A DNA stretch of 64,000 bases, from contig MU602742.1 of assembly GCA_025201865.1 (NCBI GenBank), positions 1-64,000 on the forward strand. The letters run 5' to 3'. Position numbers and translations under genes: made by a program. Of this stretch, positions 59,301 to 64,000 are shown piece by piece (position 1 is the first letter of the stretch; the number at the start of each line of letters is the position of its first letter). Below the pieces are notes generated by a model, which was given only the letters and a program-made list of their open reading frames with translations, searched no databases and was not told the origin of the DNA. This DNA comes from Ramicandelaber brevisporus (lineage: Eukaryota > Kickxellomycota > Ramicandelaberales > Ramicandelaberaceae).

Positions 59301-60996
59301 TCCATTAATCGACACCGACAAAGCAGCTCGCGCCGAATATAGCGCAATTGCCACAGTTCTGTACGATGATTTCTCGCATTTCAAGTCATTCTATTTGACA
59401 CAGACATTTTATGGTGTGGCAAAGCTTCCATATACGAGACATGGAATGACTACAATAGCCAGTCATCGTCGTACTGAACGAGCGAGACAACAGCAGCGTG
59501 CATATGAACAAACTATCGAAGTACTGGAGATGATTGGTAGACAAGATGCTGTGGATTTGACATCAGCAGCCGAAGCTGTGGCCAATCTCAATCAAATGTC
59601 AGATAGTGATACTGAAGATGATGAACAGCATATTGATGCCATTATCGATGAGACTCAGATATACACGCAGCAACGGCGGCAACAACAACAGCAACAACAA
59701 CAGCAGCAGCAGCAACAGCAGCAGCAACAGCAGCAAGATGCGAAGAGCGCAGCAAACCCGCCAGCTCAACAGGATGAACGTCGCCAGCTTACTACAGCCG
59801 AGGCTCTTGTCACTTTATTCCGCGGCGTTCCACTTGGCGAATGGCTTCAAATGTTGACCCAATACATCATTGTGTTAATAAACGATGCATGCAGTGAAAA
59901 TGAGCTTGAAACTGCAGTTGGGAAAGCCATGGAAACTCGAACCAAGTTGATGCGCATTCGAGCTGCCAACTTTTGCATCAGCGACAGTCGCATCTACACA
60001 GAATTGACTGTTCTTCTTCTGCTTTCCTCGCTCGCAGTTGATGGTCCATCCAGCCCTCATTTTGTTAGCTGTGTCAATGGTCACATTCGTGAGCTGCTGA
60101 GCATTCTTCAGGATGCATGTGACCCAGCCAACGCCGACACTGCTGGTGTTGAGTGTGTTCCACGCGTATTCCTTGCTGGCATGATACTATTGCTGCAAAA
60201 GTCTAATTCAACGTGGTTTGAGTCACGCGCTATCGACCGTCGATTCTTAACTCGCCAGCTCTCTCGCTTACCAGCAACAATTCTGGCCACATCCGGCAGT
60301 GAATCATCCAAGTCGCTGTTTATGCCAAATGTCTCTTGTGCTCGTCGAGGCAATGACTTTGTGGTCAGTGTCGACAAGCTGCGCACACTTCCCTTGGCCA
60401 TCAGGCGATGCCTGTCCAATGCATTACTTCTCGTGGTACAAGGCCATGTCAACTCGAGTCGTATGGATGTTGGTATTGGCGTTCTTGCGTCAGCGCTGGC
60501 CATTGATGAAACAAATCGCGTTGCAAGACTTGCAATGGCTGTCAGCTATCTACGCCGTGCAATGCAGAGCAAGAGCGAGAATCGTCACATTCTCATTCTG
60601 ACTGGATTAACTCATGTTCTCAGGTATTACAAGGAAACTCTTCCAGCGGCCAACAACAATGCCAAAATACAGGCCGGTGGTAATGCTGCTGAAGATGTTG
60701 ATGAAGATGTTGATGCTGCTACTGGTACTGGTACTGGTGATGAAGATGCTGCTACTCGAGCAATGCTGCTACAAGAAGCTGAATACAACACTGCACGCGC
60801 ATATCACCAGATTGATCACAAGACACCTGCACTGTATCATTATCTGCGCGTTCTCAATAGTGACCCGGATGGTACACTTGATCCTAACAGTACAAGTCTG
60901 AAACGTGAGGCTGCTTACAACTTGTCGCGTCTTTACCTGTCCCATGGTCACACGAAAGCGGCTGCAGATGTCCTTCGCCAATACTGTACAGTCTAA
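56308..60996 (+). CDS. TFIIIC subunit with TPRs (Sfc4/Tfc4/GTF3C3)
   Basis: 1562 residues. Very acidic N-terminal 380 residues with Asp runs and an RGRGSARGGRG patch, then tetratricopeptide repeats. The block NVNSGMRRSDPEVLWHIGRGNELYIAGEYDEAVAEMQQVIRRVPNHYVAWHTLALISE is the typical first TPR array of Tfc4/GTF3C3, and AADVLRQYCTV ends the last repeat. A Glu run (14 residues) is encoded by GAA repeats near 58924-58965 and a poly-Gln run lies near 59677-59736. TFIIIC binds A/B boxes and recruits TFIIIB for tRNA transcription; this subunit is the assembly scaffold. The next gene, eEFSec, starts only 51-90 bp downstream on the same strand. Confidence 0.88.
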   Translation: MPRPKRSPAKVGTGAGAAGNMSPAPTRTRSGRVATPTKTSTPSKSVSAGPASTPQSSRAGLRPRAAKAKEHQRQRQRQQQLESDDDEDDSDDDDDGNDDDDDDDAAAADGSSVDESSESSLDLDESDSTGDEFSDYEDINEIRMVTKRSPSSARGRGSARGGRGSARGRGRAQSGRTGGSHSAAAAASGALSPTSRVRRGSRRVTFADAMRLSDDEAGSDDGAALDSIYEQYGSLHASDNDNDGDDHDDYDDNDDNEPNDMDNENDDGVDLSRRARIAEQVYQQVRRMAGDVDVDNADMDTHGDDDYEPLMDPEEARRLLEEDTGFDDYDLRDEDYEYSDDGNDISEDDDGDGDLLRSDDENDAAEVALFEKTLRRSAQIGRFRFLMNPTRNVNSGMRRSDPEVLWHIGRGNELYIAGEYDEAVAEMQQVIRRVPNHYVAWHTLALISEIRGEKEQSAALFTVAGMLQTPVQQNGPELLKKAVALSLEVGEPQQALMSLKRLCDMVPDDHDLLRLRADLYSAHRLDRSGLAAKDYRKLIDAHPLDLPLLMTYAGHCVRHASETKDAAKRIKQAFDALAQQSMAEGRQQQKTVLNANDNQKQQQQQQDSCVGFDYSDVNQYIELLMFCEDYSTAARELKLHCRAIQGRLGESERWDSSTFESSEPSVALKVDAEYDISTRNGFHLPIDLRVRLGVCRLRLGQSTAATNTHFRVLRDYYDPSEYLDLYLEAAMAYADSELFNESLLLSDRIVDVMDQLCEYYCHPEQHGQEPRPDQPSHLAVYTYYSQRAECFRSAGRHTAAVDAYARAIELDPVDWTSMITMANSLALIGQSEKALAAIQESEKARVEAENIENELLENTPASAAEAEAEAEAEEEEEEEEEEEEEAHDDGDSSSDSDGSDHEAAGTASKSSEKPRRQRGLRLTAAMLPPHLAIRVGVRTVHGDTAYLTSKQRRRLLYTHNMARHHNVRRPRGIHSTRQYALERENQTTGQFEQLRQLYPLIDTDKAARAEYSAIATVLYDDFSHFKSFYLTQTFYGVAKLPYTRHGMTTIASHRRTERARQQQRAYEQTIEVLEMIGRQDAVDLTSAAEAVANLNQMSDSDTEDDEQHIDAIIDETQIYTQQRRQQQQQQQQQQQQQQQQQQQDAKSAANPPAQQDERRQLTTAEALVTLFRGVPLGEWLQMLTQYIIVLINDACSENELETAVGKAMETRTKLMRIRAANFCISDSRIYTELTVLLLLSSLAVDGPSSPHFVSCVNGHIRELLSILQDACDPANADTAGVECVPRVFLAGMILLLQKSNSTWFESRAIDRRFLTRQLSRLPATILATSGSESSKSLFMPNVSCARRGNDFVVSVDKLRTLPLAIRRCLSNALLLVVQGHVNSSRMDVGIGVLASALAIDETNRVARLAMAVSYLRRAMQSKSENRHILILTGLTHVLRYYKETLPAANNNAKIQAGGNAAEDVDEDVDAATGTGTGDEDAATRAMLLQEAEYNTARAYHQIDHKTPALYHYLRVLNSDPDGTLDPNSTSLKREAAYNLSRLYLSHGHTKAAADVLRQYCTV

Positions 60997-61047
60997 TAAG
61001 CAAACAAACATAACAAAAATCCTTTTTTTTTTTAAAATCGACGGTTT

Positions 61048-62934
61048 ATGCACAAACAGCAACAGCACCAGCAACAGCACCAGCAGATGACGGTGAACGT
61101 TGGTCTGCTGGGCCACGTTGATTCAGGCAAGACGCATCTAGCGCGTGCATTGAGTGCCACAGCATCTACTGCTGCGTTCGATAAGAATCCACAGAGCAAA
61201 CAGCGCGGAATCACACTTGATCTCGGCTTCTCCGCCTTCACTCTGCCACCACCACCACCATCACCGTCTGCTCTCACTGAACAAGCATCAGTTGGTGAGA
61301 TTCAAATTGCATTGGTCGATTGTCCAGGTCACGCGTCACTTATCCGAACGGTGGTGGGCGGAATCCAAATCATTGATGTTATAATTCTCGTCATAGATGC
61401 AACCAAAGGTATCCAGGTTCAAACAGCGGAATGCATCGTCCTGGCAGAAATCATGAAGCGACCAGTCATTATAGCATTGAACAAGATTGACCTTATTCCA
61501 GCAGAGCAGCGCACGTCTCAAGTTGCAAAGTTGACAAAGGGATTGGGCAAAGCATTGGCATCAACAAGGCTAAGGGACTCACAAATTGTGCCGATTGCAG
61601 CAAATGTTGGTGCGGTGGATATTGATTCAAACGGAGGGATGTGTGAGCGGTATGGAATTGAGGAGTTTATGAGCAAACTGCAGGAAACAATCTGGAAGGC
61701 TATGCGAGAAATGCCTCGATACTCAACCATATTCAACACCAGCAGCAGTAGTAGCAGCAGCAGTAGCAGCAACAGCAATAACAACGGTGACGAGGAATCA
61801 CCATCAAGTACGGCAATCAAAGACGACGCTGAACAAACTCAATTCCTCTTCAGCATCGACCATTGTTTTGCAATTCGTGGTCAAGGCACCATTCTCACTG
61901 GCACAGTCTTGAGCGGTTCAACACGTGTTGGCAGTGCAGTTGAACTCGCCAATGACCCAATTCCATCTGGCATCACTGGATCGGCAGCACTCAGCTCGCA
62001 TGCCAATGCTCGAAAAATCAAGTCAATCCAGCGATTTAAACGGTCAGTTACCTCGATATCCGCTGGCGATCGTGCTGGAATCTGTGTTACTGGTTTGGAT
62101 CCGTCAACTGTGGAGCGTGGTTTGGCATGCTGGCCGCCTGGTATCGCGCCGAGAGTGTACGGCGTGATTGCAACTGCGCAAAAGGTGAGATTCTTTAAAC
62201 ACGATGTGGAATCTGGATCAAAAGTGCACATCTCTATCGGACATGAGACGGTTGTAGCCACAGTGACATTCATTCAGCCTCATCAATCGACTCTGTCTGC
62301 AGATTGTGACACCGTCGACAGTCTTGACTACACATCTGATTACACAATGCTCGAGAAGCTACCGTCTTCACCACCAGCCACACAACAACCTGACAGCCAG
62401 CAAGCAAATGATGCATGGTGCTTTGTGCTTCTCGAGTTTGAGCATCCAGTTGTCTGTCCACCGCAGCCCACTTATGTTGCATCTCGACTCGACTTTGACT
62501 ATGGTCCCACGTCAACACACAAATCATCCTCTTCATCAGCATGTAGATTTGCATTTAGCGGCCGCGTTCTCGATCGCTTCACAGCCGCTGACTACCGAAC
62601 ATCCATTCTTCCTTCTAAGCTTCGAATCATCCGCGTCTTTGAACGCCAGTGCACTGTTAACAGAATTGTGGATCCACGACAAGTTATTTGCAATAAGTTG
62701 TTCACAAATATTAACCCGATGATTGGAATGAAAGTGGAGCTGAGCCTTCCTGATGGGAATGTAATCTACGGCCATATTTCAGCGGCGTTTGGAAAGAATG
62801 GAATGTTTAGAGTTGATTTAAGTAGTGGCAATATTCCTCAAGAGTTTACGACGGCATCAGCCAAAAATTCGTTTAGAATTACTATTCGGTGGAAACGGCT
62901 AACTTTTGATAAGACCAAGTCTATGATTCAGTAA
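61048..62934 (+). CDS. EEFSEC: Selenocysteine-specific elongation factor eEFSec
   Basis: 628 residues from the first ATG (61048), or 615 from 61087, which matches the family start; numbering below is from 61087. GTPase motifs: GHVDSGKT (9-16), RGITLDLGF (40-48), DCPGH (78-82), NKID (132-135). TASTAAFDKNPQS and the 'RGITLDLGFSAF' block are specific to eEFSec rather than eIF2-gamma or EF-Tu. Domains 2-3 include DHCFAIRGQGTILTGTVLSG and ISIGHETVVATV; the eukaryotic domain 4 runs from about 480 (FAFSGRVLDRFTAADY, VDPRQVICNKLF, GHISAAFGKNGMFRVDL, ending WKRLTFDKTKSMIQ). It binds Sec-tRNA and SBP2 at SECIS-bearing mRNAs. A Ser/Asn run (near 223-240) is a fungal-style insert. Apparently complete and undamaged. 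Confidence 0.96.
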   Translation: MHKQQQHQQQHQQMTVNVGLLGHVDSGKTHLARALSATASTAAFDKNPQSKQRGITLDLGFSAFTLPPPPPSPSALTEQASVGEIQIALVDCPGHASLIRTVVGGIQIIDVIILVIDATKGIQVQTAECIVLAEIMKRPVIIALNKIDLIPAEQRTSQVAKLTKGLGKALASTRLRDSQIVPIAANVGAVDIDSNGGMCERYGIEEFMSKLQETIWKAMREMPRYSTIFNTSSSSSSSSSSNSNNNGDEESPSSTAIKDDAEQTQFLFSIDHCFAIRGQGTILTGTVLSGSTRVGSAVELANDPIPSGITGSAALSSHANARKIKSIQRFKRSVTSISAGDRAGICVTGLDPSTVERGLACWPPGIAPRVYGVIATAQKVRFFKHDVESGSKVHISIGHETVVATVTFIQPHQSTLSADCDTVDSLDYTSDYTMLEKLPSSPPATQQPDSQQANDAWCFVLLEFEHPVVCPPQPTYVASRLDFDYGPTSTHKSSSSSACRFAFSGRVLDRFTAADYRTSILPSKLRIIRVFERQCTVNRIVDPRQVICNKLFTNINPMIGMKVELSLPDGNVIYGHISAAFGKNGMFRVDLSSGNIPQEFTTASAKNSFRITIRWKRLTFDKTKSMIQ

Positions 62935-63027
62935 CTGTGTTTGTGTGTGTTTGTGTGTTTGTGTTTTAAAAAAAAAGATTATAAGGTGATAAAGTACATC
63001 TAACGTGGAAAGTAAAGAGATGATAAT

Positions 63028-64000
63028 TTACTTTCTTGATAGCGTGGAGATTGGCCCCGGAGCAACTGCGGTGGCAGCTGTTGAGGATAATCTCGGTGAG
63101 TTAAAGTTTGCAAGAGAAGCTGTTGCTGACTTACCATAGACACGACGAGCCTGTGTAACGGCAGCAACTCGATCAGAATGTAATTTCGGAACTGCAACCT
63201 TACGCAACGAGCGCGTAGTGCCTCCGCCTCCAGCACCACTGCTATCATCACCAACTGTGGCGTCAAATCCAGGGACGCGGATGTTCCAATTGCGCTCCAG
63301 GTGTAGTTTCAAGTCGCACGCTTCTAATCGGTCCGAACCGCGGTGCTTGGCCAACTCACATGCAAACCCGGCAACGCTTTCAATGAACTCATCGGCAATA
63401 CTACACAGCAATTCCTCAACTTCTGGTTCAACGCGTTCGAGCGGATCAATGGCGGATACTAGATCTTGAATCCGTCGTCGCTTAAGTAAATGTTGGCCGC
63501 CTTGGAAATCTGAGCAAACCGCATCAATCAATGCTGAGCTCACAGCATTTCGAGACTCGAGAAGCTGGCGAGTTCCGTTCGAATTGAGTTGATTACGCTG
63601 CGTTGTTGTTGTTGCTGTTACTACTACTGCTGCTGCTGATGCTTCTGTTGCTGCACCACCTGGATTGGCAATTGGTCGTGAAGTGATGCTGGGAAATGCG
63701 GGTGGATGGTCAGTTGCTGTGCCAGGTTCATCGTGTGGCTGCTGTAGAGGTGTGCCGCGGTCTGCTGGCGTCTTGCGCTTCTCGCCTTTGCGCTTCGACA
63801 CAGCAGCAGTCGGGTTCAAATTTGGAGTTTCCGGTTGGGTCACTGCTACAGTGGCTGAAGCAGGTTGGGTCTGTGTAGCCGCTGGAGCGGGAGCAGAAGC
63901 TGGCATGGCAGCAGCCGAGGAAACGGGAGCAGCTGGTCCATGAGCATTTGACTGGGCCGCCGCCGCCGCAGCTGCAGCTGCAGTAGCAGCAGCAACAGCA
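63028..64000 (-). CDS. TAF12: TFIID/SAGA subunit TAF12 (start beyond window)
   Basis: The reading frame is open to the right edge, so only the C-terminal part is seen. After an Ala/Gln/Pro-rich region comes a histone-fold domain: LLKRRRIQDLVSAIDPLERVEPEVEELLCSIADEFIESVAGFACELAKHR, then LEACDLKLHLERNWNIRVPGF, clear TAF12 signatures. TAF12 pairs with TAF4 (TFIID) or Ada1 (SAGA). The in-frame ATG at 63906 is possible as a start, but upstream codons continue in the same Ala-rich style. A candidate 57-nt intron lies at 63078-63134 near the end; its removal keeps the frame and yields a tail closer in length to other TAF12 proteins. Confidence 0.88.
   Translation of the reverse strand, partial: AVAAATAAAAAAAAAQSNAHGPAAPVSSAAAMPASAPAPAATQTQPASATVAVTQPETPNLNPTAAVSKRKGEKRKTPADRGTPLQQPHDEPGTATDHPPAFPSITSRPIANPGGAATEASAAAVVVTATTTTQRNQLNSNGTRQLLESRNAVSSALIDAVCSDFQGGQHLLKRRRIQDLVSAIDPLERVEPEVEELLCSIADEFIESVAGFACELAKHRGSDRLEACDLKLHLERNWNIRVPGFDATVGDDSSGAGGGGTTRSLRKVAVPKLHSDRVAAVTQARRVYGKSATASLANFNSPRLSSTAATAVAPGPISTLSRK
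63078..63134 (-). other. Candidate 57-nt intron in TAF12
   Basis: Minus strand reads G|GTAAGT at 63134 and TCCTCAACAG| at 63078, with TTTAACTCAC as a possible branch site. Length is a multiple of three and contains no stop, so both spliced and unspliced forms encode the same C-terminal residues. Confidence 0.5.

Overview
The window is nuclear DNA of a filamentous-type, probably early-diverging fungus. Fungal hallmarks are a fused ARG5,6 arginine precursor, RIB3, a GH18 chitinase with a fungal CBM19 module, a peroxisomal acyl-CoA oxidase ending in SKL and a Pro/Ser/Thr-rich wall protein. Genes are dense, almost all single-exon, often divergent with short shared promoters, and many carry poly-Gln, poly-Asn or poly-Asp runs. 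It also keeps genes usually thought of as animal or plant genes and missing from model yeasts: eEFSec, selenoprotein H, a DONSON-like protein and exportin-4. Sec decoding is known in only a few early-branching fungi, several of them in Kickxellomycotina, so placement there or in a related lineage is an inference only.

The main result is a selenocysteine system. At 35775-36497 lies a selenoprotein H gene whose CxxU motif is interrupted by an in-frame TGA (36213-36215). The frame then continues for 93 codons that match the rest of the SelenoH domain. Just after the true stop, 36524-36594 folds by eye into a form-2 SECIS-like element with a GTGA/TGAT quartet, an AA-containing 5' loop and a ministem. 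At 61048-62934 is a complete selenocysteine-specific elongation factor (eEFSec), the factor that decodes such a UGA. TGA is also an ordinary stop for other genes in the window.

Layout. 1-5.1 kb: gene-poor, with a zinc-finger-like ORF, a secreted cyclophilin of actinobacterial type, a small Cys-rich secreted protein, and the 3' remnant of a LINE-like element. 5.3-16.2 kb: bZIP factor, exportin-4 divergent from a metaxin/Tom37-like protein, a small unknown gene divergent from a secreted serine hydrolase, and the small subunit of serine palmitoyltransferase. 16.3-30 kb: Elongator ELP2, cohesin acetyltransferase ECO1, ARG5,6, NADH pyrophosphatase, a KEN-box coiled-coil protein, and a secreted polylysine protein. 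30-39 kb: debranching enzyme DBR1 divergent from the DONSON-like gene, an F-box protein, SelenoH, a choline/ethanolamine phosphotransferase and RIB3. 39-49 kb: chitinase, a SWI/SNF SWIB subunit, acyl-CoA oxidase, a 1.7 kb gene-free stretch and a highly expressed wall protein. 49-64 kb: a kinesin-6-like motor, a trypsin-like protease, TFIIIC subunit Sfc4, eEFSec, and TAF12 running off the right edge.
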